In this document: positions 26,473 through 35,279 of the stretch, one piece after another
Layout of the letters: the number at the start of each line of letters is the position of its first letter
Numbering within the stretch: the stretch's first letter is position 1
Assembly (NCBI RefSeq): GCF_026072915.1
Contig: NZ_AP025943.1
Location: 2,976,001-3,040,000 of the forward strand
Direction of reading: 5' to 3'
Source: Akkermansia biwaensis
GTDB lineage: Bacteria > Verrucomicrobiota > Verrucomicrobiia > Verrucomicrobiales > Akkermansiaceae
DNA: 64,000 bases
The notes under the pieces: generated by a model
What the model was told of the DNA's origin: nothing
What the model saw: only the letters and a program-made list of their open reading frames with translations
Databases searched by the model: none
Made by a program: the position numbers and the translations under genes

Positions 26473-29058
26473 TTACGGCTCTTTCCCTTTATATATTCCT
26501 AACTTCTTCAGCATAGTGATAGCTACGGTATTTCCTTGTTTCGCAGCCAGACGATACCAGCGTATTGCTTCTTGTCTGTTTATAGGGATGCCATGCCCAA
26601 AATAATAGCATGCCCCCAATCTTCTTTGAGCTTCGGCATTTCCTTTTTCGGCTGATAAAAAATACCAGTTTACAGCTTCTCTTTTATTCTTCTCAACACC
26701 GTCTCCAAAAAAATAACAATCTCCTAGAAACCACTGGGCTTCTGCATCTCCCTGTTGGGCCGACAGACGGTACCACTTCACCGCCTCCTGTTTGTCCCCC
26801 CTGATTCCTGTTCCAACATAATAACAAAATCCCAGCCTCCACTGAGCTTCCGCGTTTCCCTGTTCGGCGGCCAGGCGGTACCACTTCACCGCCTCCTGTT
26901 TGTCCTCCCTGATTCCTGTTCCAACATAATAACAAAATCCCAGCCTCCACTGAGCTTCCGCGTTTCCCTGTTCGGCGGCCAGGCGGTACCACTTCACCGC
27001 CTCCTGTTTGTCCTCCCTGATTCCTGTTCCAACATAATAACAAAATCCCAGCCTCCACTGAGCTTCCGCGTTTCCCTGTTCGGCGGCCAGGCGGTACCAC
27101 TTCACCGCCTCCTGTTTGTCCTCCCTGATTCCTGTTCCTGAATAGTAGCAATCTCCCAGCCTCCACTGAGCTTCCGCGTTTCCCTGTTCGGCGGCCAGGC
27201 GGTACCACTTCACCGCCTCCTGCTTGTCCTCCCTGATTCCTGTTCCAACATAATAACAAAATCCCAGCCTCCACTGAGCTTCCGCGTTTCCCTGTTCGGC
27301 GGCCAGGCGGTACCACTTCACCGCCTCCTGTTTGTCCTCCCTGATTCCTGTTCCTGAATAGTAGCAATCTCCCAGCCTCCACTGAGCTTCCGCGTTTCCC
27401 CACCGGGTGGCCAGGCGGTACCACTTCACCGCCTCCTGCTTGTCCTCCCTGATTCCTGTTCCTAAAGAGTAACAGGCTCCCAGCCTCCACTGAGCTTCCG
27501 CGTTTCCCTGTTCGGCGGCCAGGCGGTACCACTTCACCGCTTCCTGCCTGTCCTTCATGATTCCTTCTCCAAGAGAGTAACAAGCTCCCAGCTTCCACCG
27601 GGCTTCCGCGTTTCCCTGCTCGGCAGCCAGGCGAAACCACTTCACCGCCTTCTGCTTGTCCTCCATGATTCCTGTTCCAAAATAGTAGCAATCCCCCAGA
27701 TTCCTCTGGGCTTCCGCATCTCCCTGTTCGGCGGCCAGGCGGTACCACTTCACTGCCTCCCGTTTGTCCTCCATGATTCCTGTTCCAAAATAGTAGCAAT
27801 CCCCCAGATTCCTCTGGGCTTCCGCATCTCCCTGTTCGGCGGCCAGGCGGTACCACTTCACTGCCTCCCGTTTGTCCTCCATGATTCCTGTTCCAAAATA
27901 GTAGCAATCCCCCAGATTCCTCTGGGCTTCCGCATCTCCCTGTTCGGCGGCCAGGCGGTACCACTTCACTGCCTCCCGTTTGTCCTCCATGATTCCTTCT
28001 CCAAAATAGTAACAATATCCCAAACTCTTATAACAATCTGCCAGATCTTTCTGAGCTTCCGCGTTTCCCTGTTCGGCGGCCAGACGGTACCACTTCACCG
28101 CCTCCCGCTTGTCCTCCATGATTCCTTCTCCAAAATAGTAACAATCTCCCAACAACCTCTGAGCTTCCGCATTTCCCTGTTCGGCGGCTAGGCGGTACCA
28201 CTTCACCGCCTTCTGCTTGTCTTCCTTGATTCCTTCTCCCCAAAAATAACAATCCCCCAAATTCCTCTGGGCTTCTACGTTTCCTAACTCCGCTGATTTC
28301 CTGAAACATGAGGCTGCCCTCTCCACGTCACCTTTATTCAAATACTGCTCCCCCAAATCAAATAAACGGTATGAATCCAATTCTGTTGGCTTACTCTCAT
28401 TTGCATATTCTTTTCCATTGAACAGCTTCACAATACCAAAAGCCATTAAGGAACATACAGAAGCGATGAGCATAATCATCCACCAATTTCTTCCTGCCCA
28501 CCGTTTTTTCTTTATTACTATTTCCGGACAACTATTCTCATCTATAAATATTTTCTTCACACTTTTTTTAGAAAAATAAAAATCTATCAGAAAAAATAAA
28601 ACCAACAAAAAAACTATGAAAAAAAAGAAATAACTCCATATAAATTTCGAGCAATCCATCAATAAAAAACCTATAGAAATAAACAAGGAAAAATACACTC
28701 CTGCATTCAATATCATTTTGTTATACTCGCAATCACCAGCCTTGTCCGCGGATCGGTTGTCAGGAATACAGGCAGAAGATATGCAGAAAACAACAATTCC
28801 TATATAATCTCCCCAGGTCAAATGATCTACTATTCCTTTCCAGCTTTTTATCACTCCAAAGTCATATAAGGAAACAGCGGCAACTAATAAGCACAGAGCC
28901 AAAGCGGCTTGTACGATAGAAACTTGATCTTTCCTCTTTGAAGATAATAAAGACAAAGGCAGCAGTGCAATGGAAGCCACAAAAGAATAAATCACTCTGG
29001 CACTCAAACCTCCTAGAACACCAACAAAAATACTCAATATTGCATGAAGCATACTCAT
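26473..29058 (-). CDS. Large Sel1-repeat (TPR-like) membrane protein
   Basis: The 861-aa product has about six N-terminal membrane helices (within residues 5-160 and 192-211) and then a long solenoid. About 16 Sel1-like repeats of 36 residues run from residue 255 to 838, consensus A.QGNAEAQ..LG.CYY.G.GI..DK..AVKWYRLA. Repeat 3 carries a 7-residue insertion (KDLADCYKS), and repeat 9 is altered (TRWG). Sel1 repeats bind proteins. With its tail in the cytoplasm or periplasm it could scaffold a membrane complex; the topology is not clear. Repeats 8-14 are almost identical at DNA level, so copy number is likely variable. No enzymatic domain is seen. It lies 58 bases after the upstream orphan gene. 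Confidence 0.85.
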   Translation of the reverse strand: MSMLHAILSIFVGVLGGLSARVIYSFVASIALLPLSLLSSKRKDQVSIVQAALALCLLVAAVSLYDFGVIKSWKGIVDHLTWGDYIGIVVFCISSACIPDNRSADKAGDCEYNKMILNAGVYFSLFISIGFLLMDCSKFIWSYFFFFIVFLLVLFFLIDFYFSKKSVKKIFIDENSCPEIVIKKKRWAGRNWWMIMLIASVCSLMAFGIVKLFNGKEYANESKPTELDSYRLFDLGEQYLNKGDVERAASCFRKSAELGNVEAQRNLGDCYFWGEGIKEDKQKAVKWYRLAAEQGNAEAQRLLGDCYYFGEGIMEDKREAVKWYRLAAEQGNAEAQKDLADCYKSLGYCYYFGEGIMEDKREAVKWYRLAAEQGDAEAQRNLGDCYYFGTGIMEDKREAVKWYRLAAEQGDAEAQRNLGDCYYFGTGIMEDKREAVKWYRLAAEQGDAEAQRNLGDCYYFGTGIMEDKQKAVKWFRLAAEQGNAEARWKLGACYSLGEGIMKDRQEAVKWYRLAAEQGNAEAQWRLGACYSLGTGIREDKQEAVKWYRLATRWGNAEAQWRLGDCYYSGTGIREDKQEAVKWYRLAAEQGNAEAQWRLGFCYYVGTGIREDKQEAVKWYRLAAEQGNAEAQWRLGDCYYSGTGIREDKQEAVKWYRLAAEQGNAEAQWRLGFCYYVGTGIREDKQEAVKWYRLAAEQGNAEAQWRLGFCYYVGTGIREDKQEAVKWYRLAAEQGNAEAQWRLGFCYYVGTGIRGDKQEAVKWYRLSAQQGDAEAQWFLGDCYFFGDGVEKNKREAVNWYFLSAEKGNAEAQRRLGACYYFGHGIPINRQEAIRWYRLAAKQGNTVAITMLKKLGIYKGKEP
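26545..28296 (-). repeat. Tandem 108-bp repeats encoding Sel1 units
   Basis: About 16 consecutive 108-base units within the Sel1 gene. Units around 26760-27510 are nearly identical, alternating between FCYYVG and DCYYSG variants, and another three (about 27640-27990) are nearly identical with DCYYFGTGIMEDK. The two blocks suggest at least two separate amplification events. Confidence 0.85.
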
Positions 29059-29116
29059 TAAAAATCATTATTCATACCGATTTTCAGTAATTTATTCTTA
29101 TGATTCTGTATTTTTA

Positions 29117-29689
29117 TTATTTAATATTAACTTTATTATTGATAATCAAATAATCAATAGCCCCAGCAGCCTGCCTTTTATTCATTATTCCCTGTTTAAC
29201 GCGCATGGATAAAACTTTTACTATTTTGACGGCAAGAACCTTGTCCACCTTCTCCTGTTTTACGGCTTCTTGAAGACGTAACAGAGCTTGGCGAAGAGCC
29301 TGAGCTTCCGCTTCCCGGATAATTTTTGATTGGGCTTCATGTTCCGCCTGGTTGATGATTGTTCTAGCTTTGGCACTTTGGCGTTTGTCCCAGGCAGCAG
29401 CTCCCGCCCTGGCTTTAGCCGCAGGATCATAAGTACTGGTAATCATATCGCCATTATATCTGTTCCCATACTGGTCCGAAATGGAAATGGGCCTTATGCT
29501 GGTTGCGGTTGTAGATGTTTTCCGTGTTTTGAACCGTTCAAACCGTGCCTTGGCGCTTTTTTCCCCCTTCCCGGAATGGGTGTAATAACCGGCAGCCCTT
29601 CCCGTTTCCAGGGTTCGAGCAAAAACATGCTCTCCCCCTATGAAGCTTGTCCCGAACATCAGGAATATAAATGAAGTGGAAATATTCAT
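29117..29689 (-). CDS. Exported hypothetical protein, basic and helical
   Basis: A 190-aa protein with a signal-like start (MNISTSFIFLMFGTSFIGG, possible cleavage near VFA-R). A basic, Ala/Lys-rich body follows, with a long helix around residues 110-165 (repeated EAQ, ALRQ and AVK segments). No family is recognised. It is the first gene of the minus-strand unit in the candidate element and is divergent from the recombinase gene. The DNA between them carries the 14-bp inverted repeats, so its promoter would lie in or next to the possible invertible segment. DNA or peptidoglycan contact through basic residues is conceivable but unsupported. Confidence 0.55.
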   Translation of the reverse strand: MNISTSFIFLMFGTSFIGGEHVFARTLETGRAAGYYTHSGKGEKSAKARFERFKTRKTSTTATSIRPISISDQYGNRYNGDMITSTYDPAAKARAGAAAWDKRQSAKARTIINQAEHEAQSKIIREAEAQALRQALLRLQEAVKQEKVDKVLAVKIVKVLSMRVKQGIMNKRQAAGAIDYLIINNKVNIK

Positions 29690-29705
29690 TTTTTATTTAT
29701 CTTAA

Positions 29706-29865
29706 CGGATTCCTAATCCGCATACTTATCTTCAAGGATGCAGGGAAAATTCCAACATATTCTTCATGAAATATTGTTTATCCACCACCATTGCCCCTTT
29801 TGTTCTTATTTGACTTTCAAATCAATTCTCATCCCATTTTAGACTTGCGTACGGATTAGGAATCC
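29706..29865. repeat. Inverted repeats bounding a 131-bp segment (possible invertible promoter)
   Basis: GGATTCCTAATCCG (29707-29720) and its perfect reverse complement CGGATTAGGAATCC (29852-29865) enclose 131 bases. Each arm is itself a near-palindrome: CGGATT, three bases, then AATCCG. The segment lies exactly between the divergent starts at 29689 and 29884, the second of which is a tyrosine recombinase. This is the layout of phase-variable promoters that are flipped by a local recombinase. An alternative is a pair of operator sites for autoregulation. Confidence 0.5.
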
Positions 29866-29883
29866 TCTGCTACAACATTCTTC

Positions 29884-30954
29884 ATGAACATTCCTCTTTT
29901 CTCTTCCCTGTCCGATATAGATCAGGCCGGCGTAAATCTCATCTGCTCCCTGGGGATTCCACCCATGGATGCCTTTCTTCTGTTAAAAGACCTTTTGAAT
30001 GCCAGCAGGGGAAGAGGAAACAGAATAGCCCGTGCCAGAAAATGCATACGGTTGGGGGAAGAGGCTCTTGTCAACAGGGAAAAAAGCGTTCCATTTTCCC
30101 ATGCAATAGCGGCCAGCCTAGAGGCAAAAAGTCACCGCAGACCCCGCACTCTGCAGGAAATCCGCTATATAGCTACCCGGATGATGAAAAAATGCCCGGA
30201 ACTGGCAAGGAAACAGGTCCGCTCCATCACTCCGGAAGATTGCGAGCATTATCTCCTCCAGAGCTTTTCCACGGTTCGTCAGCGGTACAAGGGGCGGCTG
30301 ATTCTAAGCGGCATCCTGAATTTTTCCTTGAAACGGGGGTGGTGCCGCAAAAATGCGGCCTCCCTGGTTCCTCCTCCTCCCCTGAAAGAAACCCGCATCA
30401 GGGCTCTTTCCCTGTATGAGGCAAAACAACTTCTCCACACCGCCAAACGGATGTTCAGCGGGGAGTGCCTTCCTGCCTGCGCTCTGATGCTGTATGCAGG
30501 AATACGCCCTTATGAGGTCAGAAGACTGACCTGGAATCGAATCAATCTGAAATCCGGGTTGGTGTCACTGGCTCCCAACCATACCAAAACGGGAGGAAGC
30601 CGTCATGTTTCCATCCTTCCCGTACTGGCCGCCATTCTCAACCAGGCGGGTTCCATGCATAACTCCGGGAAACTGGTCTGTCCTCCCAATTGGGAGAAAA
30701 AGTGGCGGGATATCCGCCGACAGTCCGGTATTTTAAGAAAGAAGGGATGGGTACAGGACGTGCTAAGGCACACGTACGCATCCTATCACCTGGCCCATTT
30801 CGGCAACTGTTCCCTTCTTCAGAAGGAGATGGGGCATGCCACCCCCTCCCTTCTGCTGACACGCTATCTGAATATGGACGGAATCACCCCCATCACCGGG
30901 GCCATGTTCTGGACACACGGACTCAATCCCCCCTCCCTCCTGTTGCAAGACTGA
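29884..30954 (+). CDS. Tyrosine recombinase (phage integrase family)
   Basis: A 356-aa recombinase with an N-terminal SAM-like core-binding domain (about residues 70-165) and a catalytic domain. Catalytic residues are Arg208 (GIRPYEV), Lys235 (HTKTGGSRH), Arg295 (VLRHTYAS), His318 (MGHA) and the nucleophile Tyr328 (TRYLN). The usual first His of the HxLRH box is Asp292 (QDVLRH), a deviation that some active members tolerate. It would act on the att-like repeats at the element ends and/or on the inverted repeats directly upstream. Its stop codon is part of the right att-like region. Confidence 0.9.
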   Translation: MNIPLFSSLSDIDQAGVNLICSLGIPPMDAFLLLKDLLNASRGRGNRIARARKCIRLGEEALVNREKSVPFSHAIAASLEAKSHRRPRTLQEIRYIATRMMKKCPELARKQVRSITPEDCEHYLLQSFSTVRQRYKGRLILSGILNFSLKRGWCRKNAASLVPPPPLKETRIRALSLYEAKQLLHTAKRMFSGECLPACALMLYAGIRPYEVRRLTWNRINLKSGLVSLAPNHTKTGGSRHVSILPVLAAILNQAGSMHNSGKLVCPPNWEKKWRDIRRQSGILRKKGWVQDVLRHTYASYHLAHFGNCSLLQKEMGHATPSLLLTRYLNMDGITPITGAMFWTHGLNPPSLLLQD

Positions 30955-30958
30955 CAAA

Positions 30959-30976
30959 AATCCGTCTGGCATTACA
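30959..30976 (+). repeat. Right att-like direct repeat
   Basis: AATCCGTCTGGCATTACA, five bases after the recombinase stop. It matches the left copy with two substitutions (T/C both times). Confidence 0.5.
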
Positions 30977-31054
30977 CGGGCAAAGGCGGATAGTTTTTTC
31001 ACATTCAGGGTGACCCGCACCCTCTCTTATTTCAACCTGCCGCCTTTCTCCGCC

Positions 31055-32161
31055 ATGCCAGCCACCAGCCCTCCCCGCGCCTGGGCCGAAATCGACCTTG
31101 GAGCCATCCGCCATAACTTGAACGTCGTCAAGCAGGCGGCCAAGGGGGAATATTACATGCCCGTGGTGAAGGCGTCCGCCTACGGCCACGGCCTGGAACA
31201 GGTGTGCCGGGCACTGGACGCGGAGGGGATCGCCTTCTTCGGCGTCGCGAACGTGGGGGAGGCCCGGCGCATCAGCCAGGCAGGCTGCCGCACGCGGCCG
31301 TATATCCTGGGGCCCTCCTTTCCGGAAGAGCGGGAGGAAATCGTGCTGAACGGCTGGCGCTCCTTCATCTCCACCATGGAAGAAGCCGTGCATTACAATT
31401 CCCTGGCCCGGCTGTACGGAAAAACGCTGCCCATCCATATTTCCGTGGACACGGGCATGGGCCGCGGCGGGTTCCTTCCGGACCAGCTTGAAGAGCTGCT
31501 CTCCCGCCTGGGGGAACTGGACAGCCTGTACATGGAAGGACTGGGCGCCCACCTGCCCTGCGCGGACGAAGACCGGGAAACCACTCTGGAGCAGATAGCC
31601 TGCTTTGAACGGATGGCCGCGCGCATCCGGGAAAAACTGCCGCTGAAATTCTGCCACCTGGCCAACAGCGCCGCTTCTCTGGATTACGATATTCCCTCCA
31701 ACAACCTGTGCCGCCCCGGCCTGGTCCTGTACGGCTTTTCCCCCATTCCCTCCCCGTGGGAAGCGCAATTGAAGCCTGCCATGTCCCTCTTTTCCCGACT
31801 GACCGTGGCGCGCACCCTGCCGGCAGGCCATGGCATTTCCTACGGGGGCACCTTCGTGACGGACCATCCCACAAAGGTGGCGACCGTGGGCATCGGCTAC
31901 GCGGACGGCTATTTGCGTTCTCTGGCCCACAAGGGAGCGCGCGTCATGGTAGAAGGCATTTCCTGCCCCCTGCTGGGCCGCGTCACGATGGACCAGATCA
32001 TGGTGGACGTCAGCCGGGTGCCCAGCCCGGAGCCCGGCATGACCGTGGAAATCATGGGACCGAATATTCCCGTGACGGAATTGGCGGAAAAAGCGGGCAC
32101 GATTTCCTGGGAAATATTCACGGGCATCGGCCCGCGCGTCCCCAGGCATTACACGCACTGA
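31055..32161 (+). CDS. alr: Alanine racemase
   Basis: A 368-aa PLP enzyme that makes D-alanine for peptidoglycan. The start MPATSPPRAWAEIDLGAIRHN was preferred to the ATG at 31010 because the family N-terminus begins just before 'AEIDL'. The PLP lysine is K39 in VVKASAYGHG (the usual motif has N where Ala follows Lys-x). The second catalytic residue, Tyr, is in GISYGGTF. The MDQIMVDVS and C-terminal beta domain are present. It begins right of the candidate integrative element, so insertion did not break it. Confidence 0.95.
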   Translation: MPATSPPRAWAEIDLGAIRHNLNVVKQAAKGEYYMPVVKASAYGHGLEQVCRALDAEGIAFFGVANVGEARRISQAGCRTRPYILGPSFPEEREEIVLNGWRSFISTMEEAVHYNSLARLYGKTLPIHISVDTGMGRGGFLPDQLEELLSRLGELDSLYMEGLGAHLPCADEDRETTLEQIACFERMAARIREKLPLKFCHLANSAASLDYDIPSNNLCRPGLVLYGFSPIPSPWEAQLKPAMSLFSRLTVARTLPAGHGISYGGTFVTDHPTKVATVGIGYADGYLRSLAHKGARVMVEGISCPLLGRVTMDQIMVDVSRVPSPEPGMTVEIMGPNIPVTELAEKAGTISWEIFTGIGPRVPRHYTH

Positions 32162-32360
32162 TTTTTCCGGCGCGCCGGAAAAACCGCCCTTCCGGATGAA
32201 AACCGCGCCCCCGCGCGGCACACTTCCCGGAAAGGCATTCCATCCTCGTCCTGCCGGACCTTGCGCCGCCATAAGGCTTGCGGAATGCCGTCCATCCGGA
32301 AGGCACAAGCCGCATTTAACTGTCGCCACGTTCCGGACGGAATGGTACATTGGCGCAGAA

Positions 32361-35183
32361 ATGACTGAATCCACTCCCAAGCGCCTTTTCATCCTGGACG
32401 GCATGGCTCTGGCATACAGGGCCCACTTCGCCTTTTTCTCCAATCCCATCCGCAATTCCAAGGGAGTCAACACATCGGCCGTTTACGGCTTTGCCAATAC
32501 GCTGCTGGCCATTCTGGAACAGGAGAGCCCCACCCACATCGCAGCCTGTTTTGACACCTCGGCCCCGACGGCCCGCCACAAGCTTTACCCGGAATACAAG
32601 GCCAACCGGGAGTCCATGCCGGAAGAGTTAAGCATTCAGATTCCCATCATTTTCAGTCTTCTGGAGGCCATGAACATACCCATTCTGCGCTATGAGGGGT
32701 ATGAGGCGGACGATACGATAGGCACCCTTTCCCGCCTTGCGGACGATACGAAGGAGTTCCACACCTACATGGTTTCCCAGGACAAGGACCTGGGCCAGCT
32801 CATTTCCCCCTCCTGCTACCTGTGGCGGCCCGGCAAGCGCGGCAACGACCACGAAGTGATCGACCTGGAAAAATTGAAGGAACACTGGGGCATCGAACGG
32901 GCGGAGCAGGTGATCGACATCCTGGCCCTGATGGGCGACAGCTCCGACAATATTCCGGGCCTGCCCGGCGTGGGGGAGAAAACGGCCAAGCTGCTGATCG
33001 GGGAATTCGGCTCCGTGGAAAACCTGCTGGCAAACACGGACAAACTGAAAGGAAAGCGCAGGGAGATCGTGGAGGAGAACGCCGCGCTGGCAACCCTTTC
33101 CAAGGAGCTTGCCACCATTGACAGGAACGTGCCCCTGACCGTAACCCTTGACGAGCTTGTCAAGAAGGAGCCCAGGCCGGACGAATTGCTGAGCCTCCTT
33201 CAGGAACTGGAGTTCCGCGCCATGCAGGCCAAGCTGTTCGGCAGGAAGGTTCCGGCCGCCAGGGCGTCCGCTCCCCTTCCCGCAGACGATTTGTTCGCCC
33301 CCGCCCAGCCGCAGGAGGCTCCCGCCCCGGCCCCCCGGCCGCAGCAGACGGGAACGGGACAGATGGAATTGTTTGAAGAGCGCCAGTTGAAAACCGTGGA
33401 CGACATCAGGCACGAATACATCATCGCGGACACGAAGGAGGTCCGCGACGCCATGATCGCGGAACTGAACAGGCACGATTCCTGGTGCTTCGACACGGAG
33501 ACGACGGGCCTGAATCCGGTAACGGACACCCTGCTGGGCATCTCCTTCTGCGCCGAACCTCACAAAGCCTGGTACCTGCCCGTCTCCGGTGCGGAAGACC
33601 TGGAAGCGGTGAGGCCCCTTTTTGAATGCTCCGCGGAAAAAATCGGCCATAACCTCAAGTTCGACCTCCAGGTGATGCGCACCCACGGAATCCATGTTTC
33701 CGGCCCGTTTTTCGATACGATGCTGGCCCACGCGCTGATCGCGCCCGGCATGAAGCACGGCATGGACATTCTGGCGGAATCCCTCCTTCAGTATTCCACC
33801 ATCAAGTTGAGCGACATTGCCCCGGCGGGAGCCAAAAAACGGGAACTGGACACGAAGAATATCCCCGTGGAAGTGATGGGCAGGTATTCCGCGGAAGATG
33901 CGGACATTACCCTCCAGCTGTCGGCCATTCTGAAAAAACAGGTGGAGGAGAGCGGCATGCAGGAATTGTTCCGCACGGTGGAACTGCCCCTGCTGCCCGT
34001 GCTCGCAGACATGGAATTTACGGGCATCCGCGTTCTTCCGGAGTCCCTGGAAAAAGCTTCCATCAAGGTGGGAACCATCATTGAGGACCTGCGCACAAAG
34101 ATCGAGTCGGCCGCGGGCCATCCCCTCAACCTGAATTCTCCCAAGCAGCTCGGCGACTTCCTCTTCGGGGAACTGGAACTGGTGAAGAAGCCCAAGAAGA
34201 CGAAGACCGGGCAGTTCGTCACGGATGAAGAAACCCTCTCCGCCCTGGCGCCGCTCCATCCCGTGGTGGAAGACATCCTGGCCTACCGGGAAAACATGAA
34301 GCTGAAGAGCACCTACCTGGACGCCCTGCCCAAGTACATCTGCCCGCAGGACGGCCGCATCCACACCCAGTTCCACCAGATGCTGACCTCCACGGGACGG
34401 CTGGCCTCCCAGGACCCCAACCTGCAGAACATTCCGGTACGGACGGAACAGGGGCGGCTGATCCGCACGGCCTTCGTCCCCGCCTCCGGGGAGTACACCA
34501 TGCTTTCCGCCGACTATTCCCAGATTGAGCTGCGCATCATGGCCGCCATGTCCGGAGATTCCGCCATGTGCGAGGCCTTCAAGGAAGGCCGGGACATCCA
34601 CACGGAAACGGCCTCCCGCGTGTACGGCATTCCCCGCGACCAGGTGGACGCCGTCATGCGGCGCGCGGCCAAGACGGTGAACTTCGGCATCATCTACGGC
34701 ATTTCCGCCTTCGGACTCTCCCAGCGGCTGGGCTGCCCCCGCAGCGAGGCCGCCACCCTGATTGAAAATTACTTCCTCCAGTTCCCGGGCGTCAAGACCT
34801 TCATGGAAGACCTGGCGCGCCAGGCGGAACAGAAGGGATATGCGGAAACGCTCCTGGGGCGCAGAAGGATTATCCCGGAAATCAATTCCGCCAACAAGAC
34901 CATCAAATCCGCGGCGGAACGCACCGCCATCAACGCCCCCATCCAGGGAACCGCGGCGGACATGATCAAGATCGCCATGATCAATGTGGGCAAACTGCTG
35001 GAAGGCACCAGGTCGCGCCTCATCCTGCAAATCCACGACGAATTGCTGGTGGACCTGCACAAGGAGGAAACGGACCTTATTCCCCGCATTGAGGCGGCCA
35101 TGACGGGCGCCCTGCCCCTGCCCAACGGCGTCCCCATCCTGGTGGAAGCCAGAACGGGGGACAACTGGCTGGAAGCCCACTAG
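32361..35183 (+). CDS. polA: DNA polymerase I
   Basis: The 940-aa product starts at MTESTPKRLFILDG (32361); the frame upstream to 32196 is basic filler and not family sequence. Domains in order: 5' nuclease (residues 1-300, with YEADDTIGTL and the GDSSDNIPGLPGVGEKTA helix-hairpin-helix), a Pro/Ala-rich linker (about 300-345), and the 3'-5' exonuclease. The exonuclease keeps its acidic residues (CFDTETTGLN), so proofreading looks intact, unlike Taq-type enzymes. The polymerase domain follows (LSADYSQIELRIMA, the finger helix with RRAAKTVNFGIIYG, and the palm IHDELLVD). It acts in Okazaki fragment processing and repair. Confidence 0.97.
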   Translation: MTESTPKRLFILDGMALAYRAHFAFFSNPIRNSKGVNTSAVYGFANTLLAILEQESPTHIAACFDTSAPTARHKLYPEYKANRESMPEELSIQIPIIFSLLEAMNIPILRYEGYEADDTIGTLSRLADDTKEFHTYMVSQDKDLGQLISPSCYLWRPGKRGNDHEVIDLEKLKEHWGIERAEQVIDILALMGDSSDNIPGLPGVGEKTAKLLIGEFGSVENLLANTDKLKGKRREIVEENAALATLSKELATIDRNVPLTVTLDELVKKEPRPDELLSLLQELEFRAMQAKLFGRKVPAARASAPLPADDLFAPAQPQEAPAPAPRPQQTGTGQMELFEERQLKTVDDIRHEYIIADTKEVRDAMIAELNRHDSWCFDTETTGLNPVTDTLLGISFCAEPHKAWYLPVSGAEDLEAVRPLFECSAEKIGHNLKFDLQVMRTHGIHVSGPFFDTMLAHALIAPGMKHGMDILAESLLQYSTIKLSDIAPAGAKKRELDTKNIPVEVMGRYSAEDADITLQLSAILKKQVEESGMQELFRTVELPLLPVLADMEFTGIRVLPESLEKASIKVGTIIEDLRTKIESAAGHPLNLNSPKQLGDFLFGELELVKKPKKTKTGQFVTDEETLSALAPLHPVVEDILAYRENMKLKSTYLDALPKYICPQDGRIHTQFHQMLTSTGRLASQDPNLQNIPVRTEQGRLIRTAFVPASGEYTMLSADYSQIELRIMAAMSGDSAMCEAFKEGRDIHTETASRVYGIPRDQVDAVMRRAAKTVNFGIIYGISAFGLSQRLGCPRSEAATLIENYFLQFPGVKTFMEDLARQAEQKGYAETLLGRRRIIPEINSANKTIKSAAERTAINAPIQGTAADMIKIAMINVGKLLEGTRSRLILQIHDELLVDLHKEETDLIPRIEAAMTGALPLPNGVPILVEARTGDNWLEAH

Positions 35184-35279
35184 GAATTTCCCGACGACAC
35201 GGGGCGCACGATGCAGCCCCCGGTCCGCACCGGATTTTTGAATTGACGGATGCCGCCGCATGGCGGATTCTTCCGAATC

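Larger units (their letters stand above)
25747..30985. mobile_element. Candidate integrative element with recombinase, Sel1 protein and att-like ends
   Basis: The segment is clearly more AT-rich than its surroundings. It is bounded by an 18-base direct repeat (16 of 18 identical; 25755-25772 and 30959-30976) and carries a tyrosine recombinase at its right edge. Both repeat copies follow ACTGACA, which contains the stop codon of the potassium channel (left) and of the recombinase (right). Cargo is a three-gene minus-strand unit. No transfer or replication genes are present, so it would be a mobilisable or decayed island. That the repeats are true attachment sites is an inference. Confidence 0.55.

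Noticed and set aside
26693-28015. 440-codon frame within the Sel1 gene region
   Set aside because: It is an alternate frame of the tandem 108-bp repeats; since 108 is a multiple of three, other frames also stay open. No start or fold signals.
26545-28296. Tandem repeat array considered as CRISPR
   Set aside because: Units are contiguous 108-base coding repeats without unique spacers, and no cas genes are nearby.
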